From Alphaproteobacteria bacterium (GTDB taxonomy: Bacteria; Pseudomonadota; Alphaproteobacteria; DSM-16000; Inquilinaceae): a stretch of DNA of 9,054 nucleotides. The translations under genes and the position numbers were made by a program. Positions 1 to 6,911 of this stretch are shown here, one piece after another. The notes beneath the pieces were generated by a model. The model saw nothing but the letters and a program-made list of their open reading frames with translations. It did not search any database and was not told where the DNA came from. Each line of letters begins with the position of its first letter. Position 1 is the stretch's first letter. Location: the NCBI GenBank assembly GCA_029263555.1, contig JAJUFW010000081.1, forward strand, positions 1-9,054. Reading direction: 5' to 3'.

Positions 1-127
1 CAAAGCCCGCCAGCACGGCGGCAATGGTCAGGACCACCGCCAGCTTATTGGCGAGCCCGACCCGGGCCGCCCAGACGGCAGCCTGGCGCCAGACCGATGG
101 CGCGCGATCGACGGTGTGGCTGGTCAT
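1..127 (-). CDS. ntrY: NtrY nitrogen-regulation sensor kinase, N-terminus only (runs off window)
   Basis: Reading leftward from the ATG at 127-125, 42 codons stay open to the window edge. The product has a polar N-terminus (MTSHTVDRAP), a Trp/Arg-rich stretch and then the start of a hydrophobic segment (LAVVLTIAAVLAGF) that looks like the first membrane helix. NtrY proteins are membrane-bound histidine kinases with an N-terminal membrane region, and ntrY follows ntrC in many alphaproteobacteria, so position and sequence agree. The kinase core is outside the window, so this call rests on context plus the short N-terminus. It lies 61 bp after the ntrC stop on the same strand. Ribosome binding is not obvious: the nearest GGAG is about 17 bases upstream of the ATG, so the true start could differ slightly. 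Confidence 0.75.
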   Translation of the reverse strand, partial: MTSHTVDRAPSVWRQAAVWAARVGLANKLAVVLTIAAVLAGF

Positions 128-188
128 ACCGACTCGAATGCTGTCTCCGCCGCGCCGGCACCGGGGGCGGATGCGACACGGTATGCCA

Positions 189-1637
189 CTATTTTAGTCC
201 GCGGATCACCTGGATGTCTAATTCGCGGATCTTCTTCCGCAATGTATTCCGGTTTAGGCCCAGGAGATGGGCCGCCTTGATCTGGTTGCCCTTGGTCGCC
301 GCGAGGCTGAGCGTGATCAGCGGGCGTTCCACTTCCTGAAGGATCCGGTCATGCAGCCCGGCCGCGGGAAGCCCGTCCTTATGCGCCGCGAAATACTCGC
401 GCAGGTGACGCTCGACGGCAGCGGCAAGCCCTTCGTTCCGCTGCTCCTCGGCCGGCCTGGATTCGGCTGCGGGGCCCTCAACCAGTTCGGCATCAATGAC
501 GTCTACGCCGATCACCTCTTCGCTGTAGAGGGCGGCAAGCCGGCGGACCAGGTTCTCGAGCTCACGCACATTGCCCGGCCAGTGATAAGCCTTGAGCCGC
601 TCCATGGCGGCGTTGTCGAGGCTCTTGGCCGGCAGTCCCTCCTCCGCCGCGGCGGCAAAGAAGTGCCGGACCAGCGCCGGGACGTCCTCCGATCGTTCCC
701 GGAGGGGCGGCAAGCGAATCGGTACGACATTGAGCCGGTAGAACAGGTCCTCCCGGAACAGTCCCTGCCGCGTTGCCTGGCGGAGGTCGCGGTGCGTCGC
801 GGCAATGATCCGGGCATTCGCCCGGATCGGCGTCCGGCCGCCGACGGTCGTGTATTCCCCCTCCTGAAGGACCCGTAGGAGCCGCGTCTGGGCCTCCATC
901 GGCATGTCGCCGATCTCGTCCAGGAACAGGGTCCCGCCATTGGCCTGCTCGAACCGCCCGGTCGAGCGCGAGGTCGCGCCGGTGAAGGCGCCCTTCTCGT
1001 GACCGAAGAGTTCGCTTTCGATCAGCTCCCGCGGAATCGCCGCCATGTTCAGGGCGACGAACGGGCCGTTTCGCCGCTTACCGTAATTGTGCAGGGCGCG
1101 CGCGACCAGCTCCTTCCCGGTGCCGCTTTCGCCCGTGATCATGACCGTGAGGTCGGTGCTCATCAGCCGGGCCATCACCCGGTAGATGTCCTGCATCGCC
1201 TGGGACCGGCCGATCAGGGGCAACTCGCCCTCGCCCACGCCGTCGGCACCGATCGCCGACACGGGTGATCGCGGCGTGCTCAGCGCCCGCTGCACGACGG
1301 CGACCAGCTCCTTCAGGTCGAAGGGCTTGGGAAGATATTCGAACGCGCCGCGCTCGGTCGCCTTTACGGCGGTCAGCAGCGTGTTCTGGGCACTCATCAC
1401 GATGATGCGGAGGTCGGGCCGGACCCGCTTTATACGGGGGATCAGGTCCAGGCCGTTTCCGTCCGGCATCACCACGTCCGTGATGACGAGATCACCTTCC
1501 CCGTCCTCCACCCAGCGCCAGAGGGTGGCGGCATCGCCGGTGGTCCGGACATCGTGCCCGAGCCGGGCCAGGGCCTGGCTCAGTACCGTTCGGATGGCGC
1601 GGTCGTCATCGGCCACCAGGATCGTCGGACCAGCCAT
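189..1637 (-). CDS. ntrC: NtrC, sigma-54-dependent nitrogen response regulator
   Basis: A 482-residue NtrC-type activator that, when phosphorylated by NtrB, remodels sigma-54 RNA polymerase at nitrogen-limitation promoters. The receiver domain spans about 5-120 with the acidic pocket D10-D12, phospho-acceptor D54, S82 and K104, matching the classic NtrC numbering. The AAA+ domain runs from about 140 to 370, with Walker A GESGTGKE at 169-176, the sigma-54 contact loop GAFTGA at 216-221 and Walker B TLFLDE at 236-241. A Fis-type helix-turn-helix occupies about 451-482. I chose the ATG at 1637 because a strong AGGAGG lies 7 bases upstream; a TTG one codon earlier (1640) is open but less likely. 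The ATG overlaps the ntrB stop as TGATG, implying translational coupling. The gene looks complete and intact. Confidence 0.97.
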   Translation of the reverse strand: MAGPTILVADDDRAIRTVLSQALARLGHDVRTTGDAATLWRWVEDGEGDLVITDVVMPDGNGLDLIPRIKRVRPDLRIIVMSAQNTLLTAVKATERGAFEYLPKPFDLKELVAVVQRALSTPRSPVSAIGADGVGEGELPLIGRSQAMQDIYRVMARLMSTDLTVMITGESGTGKELVARALHNYGKRRNGPFVALNMAAIPRELIESELFGHEKGAFTGATSRSTGRFEQANGGTLFLDEIGDMPMEAQTRLLRVLQEGEYTTVGGRTPIRANARIIAATHRDLRQATRQGLFREDLFYRLNVVPIRLPPLRERSEDVPALVRHFFAAAAEEGLPAKSLDNAAMERLKAYHWPGNVRELENLVRRLAALYSEEVIGVDVIDAELVEGPAAESRPAEEQRNEGLAAAVERHLREYFAAHKDGLPAAGLHDRILQEVERPLITLSLAATKGNQIKAAHLLGLNRNTLRKKIRELDIQVIRGLK

Positions 1638-2809
1638 CAAGCCCCCTCCTTCCCGTTCAGCCGTCCCGCAGTCTCCTCGTCGTCGAAGTTATGCATCGGC
1701 AAACTCACCTTGAACACAGTACGCCTCGGCTGGCTGTCGAACTCGATTACGCCGCCGTGGTCACCCACGATCTTGGCGACCAATGCAAGACCCAGGCCGG
1801 TTCCGTTGGCCTTGGTCGTCACGAAGGGATCGAAGAGATGTTCGGCGAGATCGTCCGGGATGCCGCCGCCATTGTCCTGCACCGTGATGGCCAGGGGCAG
1901 ATTGAGGCGCCGGCTCGTACCGGGAATCGCGATCGAGACGCCACGCTGATAGGCGGTCGACAGGACGATTTCGCCGCCATCCGCCGGCACCGCCTCCGAC
2001 GCGTTCTTAACCAGATTCAGGAATACCTGCACGAGTTGATCGTGATTGCCGTAGACCGGCGGCAGCGAGGGGTCGTAGCGCTCGACGAACCGGACATGCC
2101 TTGCAAAGCCGTTCTGCGCCAGCTTGCGCACCCGCTCCAGCACGGCGTGGACATTGACCGGGCCGCGGTCGATCTGCGGCTGTTCCGAAAACACGTCCAT
2201 CCGATTGACCAGGGCAACGATGCGGTCCGCCTCGTCGCAGATCAGCCGAGTCAGCTCCCGGTCCCGCTCGGGAACGCTCTCTTCCAGGAGCTGCGCGGCG
2301 CCGCGGATTCCGGACAGCGGGTTTTTCACCTCATGCGCAAGCATCGCGGCCATGGCCGTGACCGAGCGCGCGGCATTGCGATGGGTAAGCTGGTTGTCGA
2401 TCCGGCGCGCGATCGAGACCTCCAGAAGCGCGACGACGGCCATTCCGGCCGGATGCCCCACCGGCCCGACGGTGACCGTGACCACGTGGCGGCCGATCCG
2501 CGGAGTATCGAGGCTGACGCCGAATTCCGAAACGCTGCGTTCCTGGGTCAGGGCCTGGCGGATCAGGGCAAAGACGGGACTGTCCGGCGGAAGCCAATCG
2601 GACAGAGGCTGGCCCAGCAGCATCCCCTCGCCGGCGTCGAAAAATTCCTGCGCCTCGAAATTGACGAAACGGATGATGTTGCGCCGGTCGACGGCGAAGA
2701 CCGGAGATGGCAGGGCGTTGAGAATCTGGCCCGGGTCGACCGCCGACAGCTCGGGCGGCATTTCAGGGCTTCGTGCCCGGGCGGCTGACTGGCGTGCCGG
2801 TCGGCTCAT
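1637..2809 (-). CDS. ntrB: NtrB, nitrogen-regulation sensor histidine kinase
   Basis: A 390-residue soluble histidine kinase/phosphatase that controls NtrC, and in this family responds to nitrogen status through PII protein. The first 24 residues are Arg/Ala/Pro-rich and probably flexible. A PAS-like domain follows at about 25-130 (ILNALPSPVFAVD at its start). The H box MLAHEVKNPLSGIRGAAQLL carries the phosphorylated His at about 159. The ATP-binding domain shows the N box (NLVKNASEAV, near 265-274), the G1 box DNGGGIPDD, the F box LFDPFVTTK and the G2 box GTGLGLA. No membrane segment is seen, as expected for NtrB and unlike NtrY. The ATG at 2809 overlaps the dusB stop as TGATG, and the TGA overlaps the ntrC ATG in the same way, so dusB, ntrB and ntrC probably form one coupled transcript. 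Confidence 0.96.
   Translation of the reverse strand: MSRPARQSAARARSPEMPPELSAVDPGQILNALPSPVFAVDRRNIIRFVNFEAQEFFDAGEGMLLGQPLSDWLPPDSPVFALIRQALTQERSVSEFGVSLDTPRIGRHVVTVTVGPVGHPAGMAVVALLEVSIARRIDNQLTHRNAARSVTAMAAMLAHEVKNPLSGIRGAAQLLEESVPERDRELTRLICDEADRIVALVNRMDVFSEQPQIDRGPVNVHAVLERVRKLAQNGFARHVRFVERYDPSLPPVYGNHDQLVQVFLNLVKNASEAVPADGGEIVLSTAYQRGVSIAIPGTSRRLNLPLAITVQDNGGGIPDDLAEHLFDPFVTTKANGTGLGLALVAKIVGDHGGVIEFDSQPRRTVFKVSLPMHNFDDEETAGRLNGKEGA
1645..1650 (-). promoter_or_regulatory. Ribosome binding site of ntrC
   Basis: On the minus strand this reads AGGAGG, a full anti-16S match, 7 bases ahead of the ATG at 1637. It lies inside the end of ntrB and decides the ntrC start in favour of ATG over the TTG one codon upstream. 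It also lets ntrC be translated efficiently on its own as well as by coupling to ntrB. Confidence 0.8.
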
Positions 2810-3795
2810 CAGGCCGCCTTCCTTTCGATCAGTGGATCGTAGAACGAACAGATCAGCCGGCGGACAGCCGCCGGATCACCGGTACAATTGACCGCAGCCC
2901 GGTAGCCCGCGGACTCCGGCAGTGAGCGCGCGTACCAGGAGAGATGCTTCCGGGCCATGCGCACCCCGGTGTCACTGCCGTAATGCTCCAACAGGGCCTC
3001 GAAATGCTCCAGGATCATGTCGCGTTGGAGATGAAGCGGCGGATCGGGCATCCGCTCCCGGCTCGCCAGATAGCGGATTGCCTGCGCAATGAACCACGGT
3101 CGCCCCTGGGTGCCGCGGCCGATCATGACGCCGTCCGCCCCGCTTTCCGCAAGCGCCCGGTCGATGTCCTCGAACGAGGTGATATCGCCATTGACCACAA
3201 CCGGAATGCTCACCGCCTCGCGGACGTCCCTGACCGCGGTCCAATCGGCCGTCCCGTTGTAGAGCTGACACCGGGTCCGCCCGTGAACGGTCACCATCCG
3301 GATGCCGCATTCCTCGGCGATCCGAGCCAGTTTCGGCGCATTGCGGCTGGCGTCGTCCCAGCCCAGGCGCATCTTGACGGTGACCGGGACATCCACCGCG
3401 TTCACGACGGCTTCCATGATACGCGCCGCCAGCGCCTCTTCCCTCATGAGGGCCGATCCGGCCAGCTTGTTCACCACCTTCTTCACCGGACAGCCGAAAT
3501 TGATGTCGATGATCGCGGCGCCGCGATCAACGTTGAGCTTGGCCGCCTCGGCCATGATCTCAGGTTCGTGCCCCGCCAGCTGAACCGCCATCGGATATTC
3601 CTCGGCGCAATCCGTCGAGGTACGCATGGACTGCCGGACGGCCCGCACCATCTCGCCGCTGGCGATCATCTCGGACACGACCAATCCGGCGCCGAGCCTT
3701 TTCACCAGCTGCCGGAACGGCCGGTCGGTCACGCCGGACATTGGAGCGAGGACAACCGGCGTTTCGAGGTACACTGGACCGATATTTATGCCCAT
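2809..3795 (-). CDS. dusB: tRNA-dihydrouridine synthase DusB (NifR3 family)
   Basis: A 328-residue FMN-dependent enzyme of the DusB/NifR3 family, which reduces uridines in tRNA to dihydrouridine. The TIM-barrel start LAPMSGVTDRPFR (16-28) is the family signature. DINFGCPVKKV (97-107) carries the active-site Cys at 102. VVNGDI and GVMIGRGTQGRPW later in the protein form the FMN phosphate-binding strands. Length is typical. In many alphaproteobacteria this gene leads the ntr operon and was first named nifR3 from that position. It is the first gene here and faces a divergent regulatory region shared with ispDF, so the operon promoter probably lies just upstream. The ATG at 3795 has only a weak GGA about 11 bases ahead. 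A direct role in nitrogen regulation is not implied by the sequence. Confidence 0.96.
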   Translation of the reverse strand: MGINIGPVYLETPVVLAPMSGVTDRPFRQLVKRLGAGLVVSEMIASGEMVRAVRQSMRTSTDCAEEYPMAVQLAGHEPEIMAEAAKLNVDRGAAIIDINFGCPVKKVVNKLAGSALMREEALAARIMEAVVNAVDVPVTVKMRLGWDDASRNAPKLARIAEECGIRMVTVHGRTRCQLYNGTADWTAVRDVREAVSIPVVVNGDITSFEDIDRALAESGADGVMIGRGTQGRPWFIAQAIRYLASRERMPDPPLHLQRDMILEHFEALLEHYGSDTGVRMARKHLSWYARSLPESAGYRAAVNCTGDPAAVRRLICSFYDPLIERKAA

Positions 3796-3815
3796 AAGTT
3801 AGGCATTCCGCTTTA

Positions 3816-3834
3816 TTGCCGATGAATTAGGCAA
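3816..3834. repeat. TTGCC-N9-GGCAA inverted repeat
   Basis: Two 5-bp arms, TTGCC at 3816-3820 and GGCAA at 3830-3834, flank a 9-base AT-rich spacer. The right half includes TTAGGCA (3827-3833), which also occurs as a direct copy at 3799-3805, 28 bp away. The arrangement resembles a binding site with a second half-site just upstream of dusB. The function is unknown and the arms are short. Confidence 0.3.
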
Positions 3835-3847
3835 CGCTAGCAGCGTT
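3833..3847. repeat. Perfect inverted repeat, possible operator
   Basis: AACGCT and AGCGTT form perfect 6-bp arms around a 3-base centre (AGC). The element lies between two divergent operons and overlaps the candidate dusB -10 box. It is compact enough for a dimeric regulator to bind, but I cannot match it to a known regulator. With arms this short, chance occurrence is possible. Confidence 0.4.
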
Positions 3848-3861
3848 TCGACGAGACGCAA
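3834..3861 (-). promoter_or_regulatory. Candidate sigma-70-type promoter for dusB-ntrBC
   Basis: On the minus strand, TTGCGT (3861-3856) and TAGCGT (3839-3834) are separated by 16 bases and would place a transcription start about 30 bases before the dusB ATG. The -35 is a fair match and the -10 a weak one. The -10 lies inside a perfect inverted repeat (3833-3847), which would suit repression. This is inference from spacing and similarity only. No sigma-54 type GG/GC promoter was found here. Confidence 0.25.
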
Positions 3862-3897
3862 GAGTGAAATGACATTATCGGCCGTGAAGCGGGCCAC

Positions 3898-3926
3898 TTG
3901 GCTAGCTGGGGATCAGCGGCTAGGTT
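3898..3926 (+). promoter_or_regulatory. Candidate promoter for the ispDF operon
   Basis: TTGGCT (3898-3903) and TAGGTT (3921-3926) are spaced by 17 bases and would start transcription near 3933, about 22 bases before the ispDF ATG. Both boxes are partial matches. It is the best-placed sigma-70-like pair I found upstream of ispDF, but it rests on sequence similarity alone. Confidence 0.25.
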
Positions 3927-3937
3927 TCGGCGGATCG

Positions 3938-3958
3938 ATGACAATAGCTTTCCGATGA
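3938..3958 (+). CDS. Putative six-codon upstream ORF ending on the ispDF start
   Basis: An ATG at 3938 opens a frame encoding only MTIAFR, closed by a TGA at 3956-3958 that overlaps the ispDF ATG as ATGA. A GGCGG at 3929-3933 sits 4 bases ahead of this first ATG, whereas the ispDF ATG has no recognisable ribosome binding site of its own. Ribosomes could therefore load here and restart on ispDF. The sequence CGATGACAA is repeated at 3936-3944 and 3953-3961, so the second ATG may simply have arisen by duplication of the start context. No homology can be assessed in so short a peptide. Confidence 0.25.
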   Translation: MTIAFR

Positions 3959-5139
3959 CAACGACCACCAATTCCTGCGCCGCCCTGATCGTCGCCGGCG
4001 GCAGCGGACAGCGCTTCGGCAGCCCCATCCCGAAACAATATCTCGACCTGGCCGGGAAACCGGTGATCCGGCACGCTGTCGAAGCGTTCCTGAACCATCC
4101 GGATATCGGACGCGTCCGGGTGGTGGCCGATCCGGCTCACGCTGCCTACCTACGGGCAGCGCTGGAAGGACTGGACATCGGAAACCCGATCGACGGCGGC
4201 GCCACGCGCCAGGACTCTGTGCTCCGCGGCCTCGACGCGCTGGCGCGGGAGGGCGATGTACAGCGCGTCCTGATCCATGACGCCGCCCGCCCGCTGATCG
4301 ACGCCGACACGATCACGCGCGTGTGCCGTGCGCTGGACGAGGGGCCGGCCGCGATCGCAGCCGTCCGCGTCACCGATACGCTAAAGCGGGGGGACCGGGG
4401 GCGCGTCGATGGGACCGTGAGCCGTGACGGTCTTTGGCGGGCCCAGACCCCGCAGGGCTTCCATTTCGGGCCGCTTCATTCCGCCCACCGCGCCGCCGCC
4501 GGACAGGCGATGACGGACGATGCCGCGCTGGCCGAAGGAGCCGGCATTCCCGTCCTGCTGATCCCCGGAAATGAGGACAACCTGAAAGTGACAACCGAGG
4601 ATGATCTGCGCCGCGCCGAAAGGCTGCTGGCAAGCCCATCGCCGGTCGACGTCCGCGTCGGCAACGGCTACGACGTGCATCGCTTCGGCCCGGGCGACCA
4701 TGTGATGCTGTGCGGGGTTGCCATTCCTCATGACCAGGGGCTGGAAGGCCATTCGGACGCGGATGTCGGGCTTCATGCCCTGACCGACGCCCTGCTCGGC
4801 GCCATCGGCGCCGGCGATATCGGCCAGCACTTTCCGCCGAGCGACCCGCGATGGCGGGGAGCGGAAAGCGACCAGTTCCTGAAGCATGCGGTGGAACTTG
4901 TCCAAGCCCGCGGCGGCCAAATCACCCATGTCGACGTGACGCTGATCTGCGAAAGGCCGAAGATCGGGCCCGTTCGGAGCCGCATGGCTGAAAGGATAGC
5001 GGCCATCCTGGGGCTGGCCGTCGATCGTGTCAGCGTGAAGGCGACGACCAGCGAACGCCTGGGCTTCACCGGCCGCGGCGAGGGTATTGCCGCACAGGCG
5101 ACCGCGACCGTCGTCATGCAGACAGGCGCGCGGCCATGA
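3955..5139 (+). CDS. ispDF: Bifunctional IspD/IspF enzyme of the MEP isoprenoid pathway
   Basis: A 394-residue fusion carrying two non-consecutive steps of the methylerythritol phosphate pathway. The IspD half (about 8-228) joins MEP to CTP to give CDP-methylerythritol. It shows the nucleotide loop AGGSGQRFG (14-22), PKQY (26-29), HDAARP (108-113) and the late VTTEDDL motif. The IspF half (about 232-390) forms the cyclic diphosphate. It shows VGNGYDVHRFG with metal ligands D240 and H242, GHSDADVGLHALTDALLGA with H274, and TTSERLGFTGRGEG near the end. Fused IspDF is common in alphaproteobacteria. The frame is open back to a TTG at 3898, but homology to IspD begins right after the ATG at 3955, so I use that start. 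The TGA overlaps the pgpA ATG. Confidence 0.97.
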   Translation: MTTTTNSCAALIVAGGSGQRFGSPIPKQYLDLAGKPVIRHAVEAFLNHPDIGRVRVVADPAHAAYLRAALEGLDIGNPIDGGATRQDSVLRGLDALAREGDVQRVLIHDAARPLIDADTITRVCRALDEGPAAIAAVRVTDTLKRGDRGRVDGTVSRDGLWRAQTPQGFHFGPLHSAHRAAAGQAMTDDAALAEGAGIPVLLIPGNEDNLKVTTEDDLRRAERLLASPSPVDVRVGNGYDVHRFGPGDHVMLCGVAIPHDQGLEGHSDADVGLHALTDALLGAIGAGDIGQHFPPSDPRWRGAESDQFLKHAVELVQARGGQITHVDVTLICERPKIGPVRSRMAERIAAILGLAVDRVSVKATTSERLGFTGRGEGIAAQATATVVMQTGARP

Positions 5140-5618
5140 TTTTTCGCCCGATGCCGGGCGGGCTGCACTTCTGGCACCCGGCCGCCCTTCTTGCAACGGG
5201 AGGCGGGATCGGGCTCGCCCGTGTCGCTTCCGGCACCTGGGGCTCGCTTGCCGCCCTGCCCTTGGCCTGGGGGATCGTATCCGCCGCCGGCCTCGGGGGA
5301 CTCCTACTCGCCGCCGTGCTGGCGTGGGTCGGCGGAGTCTGGGCATCAGCCTATATCGGGCGGAGCGGGGAGAAGGATTCCAGCGCCATCGTGATCGACG
5401 AGATCGCCGGCCAATGGCTGTCCCTCCTGCCCTGCGCGCTCGATCCGGTGCTCTACGCCATGGCCTTTCTGGCGTTCCGGTTCTTCGATATCGTCAAGCC
5501 ATGGCCCGCCTCATGGATCGACCGGGAGGTCGGCGGTGGGTTCGGCGTGATGCTGGACGACGTCGTTGCCGGGATCTACGCCGGGACGTTGGTGTGGGCC
5601 CTGTCCTTCTGGATGTGA
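5136..5618 (+). CDS. pgpA: Phosphatidylglycerophosphatase A
   Basis: A 160-residue membrane enzyme that removes the terminal phosphate from phosphatidylglycerol phosphate, the last step to phosphatidylglycerol. The family motifs are all present: a Gly-rich start followed by ASGTWGS (31-37), KDSSAIVIDEIAGQW with its acidic residues (80-94), RFFDIVKPWP (115-124) and GGFGVMLDD with paired Asp (134-142). Hydrophobic stretches at roughly 38-72, 95-115 and 141-160 suggest three or four membrane helices. The ATG overlaps the ispDF stop as ATGA, so translation is probably coupled. The long open frame at 5087-6901, in another register, is not a gene through this region. Confidence 0.95.
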   Translation: MIFRPMPGGLHFWHPAALLATGGGIGLARVASGTWGSLAALPLAWGIVSAAGLGGLLLAAVLAWVGGVWASAYIGRSGEKDSSAIVIDEIAGQWLSLLPCALDPVLYAMAFLAFRFFDIVKPWPASWIDREVGGGFGVMLDDVVAGIYAGTLVWALSFWM

Positions 5619-5620
5619 GG
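5617..5620 (+). promoter_or_regulatory. Ribosome binding site of cinA
   Basis: GAGG overlaps the TGA of pgpA and lies 7 bases before the cinA ATG at 5628. It supports that start and links translation of the two genes closely. Confidence 0.6.
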
Positions 5621-5627
5621 TCACGCG

Positions 5628-6128
5628 ATGCGATTTGCCGACGAAACGATGGCGGCCGCCGACCGTCTGCTCAAGGCGTGCATCGAGCGGAAGATCATGC
5701 TCGTCACGGCCGAGAGCTGCACCGGCGGACTGCTGGCCGGGTGCCTGACGGCCGTTCCGGGATCGTCGCAGGCCTTCGAACGGGGCTTCGTCACCTATTC
5801 CAACGAGGCGAAGACCGAGAGTCTCGGCGTGCCGCCCGAACTCATCCGGTCCCACGGCGCGGTGAGCCGAGAGGTTGCAGAGGCCATGGCCGCCGGCGCC
5901 ATTGCCCATTCGCGGGCGGACCTGGCCGCGGCCGTCACCGGCATCGCCGGCCCGGACGGCGGCTCCCCGGAAAAGCCCGTCGGCCTGGTCTGGATCGGCC
6001 TCGCCCGCCGCGGTACCGGCCCCGTCGCGCACCGCCATGTTTTCGCGGGCGACCGGGCAGACATCCGCGGGCAAACGGTGAGCGCGGCGATCGAGCTTCT
6101 GGCCCGGGCCATTGCCGACGGCGGATGA
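5628..6128 (+). CDS. pncC: CinA C-terminal domain protein, nicotinamide-nucleotide amidohydrolase (PncC type)
   Basis: A 166-residue single-domain protein of the CinA C-terminal family. Characterised members deamidate nicotinamide mononucleotide to nicotinic acid mononucleotide in pyridine nucleotide salvage. The active-site segment VTAESCTGG places the conserved Ser at 30 and Thr at 32. FVTYSNEAKTESLGV, the HGAVSREVAEAMA stretch and AVTGIAGPDGGSPEKPVG are further family signatures. The N-terminal COG1058 domain of full-length CinA is absent; this short form is normal for many proteobacteria and is not a truncation. It starts 9 bp after pgpA, and its TGA overlaps the next ATG. Older annotations may label it competence-damage protein, a name not supported by the known activity. 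Confidence 0.93.
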   Translation: MRFADETMAAADRLLKACIERKIMLVTAESCTGGLLAGCLTAVPGSSQAFERGFVTYSNEAKTESLGVPPELIRSHGAVSREVAEAMAAGAIAHSRADLAAAVTGIAGPDGGSPEKPVGLVWIGLARRGTGPVAHRHVFAGDRADIRGQTVSAAIELLARAIADGG

Positions 6129-6901
6129 TCCCGCCCTTCGCGCGCGTCATCGGTGTCGATTTCAGCGCCTCTCATGCGGCCGGTCGGGGAATCTGGCTGG
6201 CCGTCGGCCTAGCCGACCGCCTTGTCCTCGAATACCTCACGCCCGCGTGCGAACTTCCGGGAGGCGGTGTCGACCGCGCCGCGGCGCTGGAGCGCGGCGC
6301 CCTCATCGGTTTCGATTTTCCGTTCGGCCTCCCGGCTTCGTTCGCCTGGCCCCGGAACTGGCGGCGCTTCGTGATCGAGTTTCCCGAACGTCATCCGGAC
6401 CCCGAACGATTCCGCGCCGATTGCCGCACCCGCGCCCGGGGCCGGGAGGTGAAGCGTCGGACCGACCGGGAGGCCCGCACGCCGTTCTGCGCCTATAACC
6501 TGAGGCTCTACCGCCAGACCTGGTGGGGGTTGACCGGCGTCCTGGCGCCGCTTCTCGGTGCCGATGCCGTCGCTGCGCCGCCGATGACCGCCCTCGCGGA
6601 CGACCGGCCGGCGGTCGTCGAGACCTGTCCCGCTTCGACGCTGAAACGGCTCGGCCTCTATCGATCTTACAAGGGGCGCTTCCCCGCTGCGGTCGCGGCG
6701 CGGGCCGCCATTCTGTCGCGGCTGACCGCCGCCGGGCTCGAACCGAAGCCGACCTTCGTGGAACTCGCGGTGGGGCATTCCGGAGGCGATGCGCTCGATG
6801 CCATGATCGCCGCCTTCGCCTCCTGGCAGGTCGCCCGAGATCCCTCCCACTTCGTTCCGCGCGACTGGATCGACAGGCTGGAGGCCCGGATTCTGTTCTG
6901 A
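6125..6901 (+). CDS. DUF429-like protein with predicted RNase H fold, function unknown
   Basis: A 258-residue protein that I place in or near the DUF429 family. It opens with a strand ending in an acid followed by small residues, VIGVDFSAS (8-16, D12), then GRGIWLAVG. A second strand, LIGFDFPFGLP (60-70), carries D64. VVETCPASTLKRLGLYRSYKG (starting at 164) resembles the E-x-P-A region of RNase H-like proteins, with E166. The helix GGDALDAMIAAF (220-231) supplies D222 and D225. Spaced acids on successive strands suggest a metal-dependent RNase H-type fold; whether it is an active nuclease cannot be told. The middle (about 76-135) is rich in Arg, Trp and Phe. There is no signal peptide or membrane segment. 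The ATG overlaps the cinA stop as ATGA, so it is probably made together with CinA. The frame is open far upstream, but that part runs through pgpA and cinA and is not coding. Confidence 0.8.
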   Translation: MIPPFARVIGVDFSASHAAGRGIWLAVGLADRLVLEYLTPACELPGGGVDRAAALERGALIGFDFPFGLPASFAWPRNWRRFVIEFPERHPDPERFRADCRTRARGREVKRRTDREARTPFCAYNLRLYRQTWWGLTGVLAPLLGADAVAAPPMTALADDRPAVVETCPASTLKRLGLYRSYKGRFPAAVAARAAILSRLTAAGLEPKPTFVELAVGHSGGDALDAMIAAFASWQVARDPSHFVPRDWIDRLEARILF

Positions 6902-6911
6902 CCCGGCCGGC

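Noticed and set aside
171..189. Sigma-54-like promoter between ntrC and ntrY (TGGCAT ... TCGCAT on the minus strand)
   Set aside because: The spacing between the GG and GC elements is one base too long and the -12 element has TC in place of TT, so it does not meet the consensus.
1691..2788. A 365-codon open frame antisense to ntrB
   Set aside because: It mirrors ntrB almost exactly, has His/Arg/Asp-rich composition typical of GC-rich antisense frames, and shows no motif or ribosome site.
2944..3825. A 293-codon open frame antisense to dusB
   Set aside because: It is a reverse-complement shadow of a strongly conserved enzyme, with low-complexity composition.
4381..5346. A 321-codon minus-strand open frame over ispDF and pgpA
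   Set aside because: It crosses two confidently identified plus-strand genes and resembles no family.
5087..6124. Upstream extension of the DUF429 frame, giving a 604-codon open frame over pgpA and cinA
   Set aside because: The translation is Arg/Pro/Gly-rich with no family motifs, while pgpA and cinA in the other frames are clearly real. The open frame is a by-product of high GC content.
5628..6128. Truncated CinA pseudogene
   Set aside because: Single-domain CinA-C/PncC proteins of this length are normal and the catalytic segment is intact.
6902..6911. Bidirectional terminator between the convergent DUF429 and ratA genes
   Set aside because: The gap is only 10 bp. It contains a CCGGCCGG palindrome but no stem-loop with a T-run.
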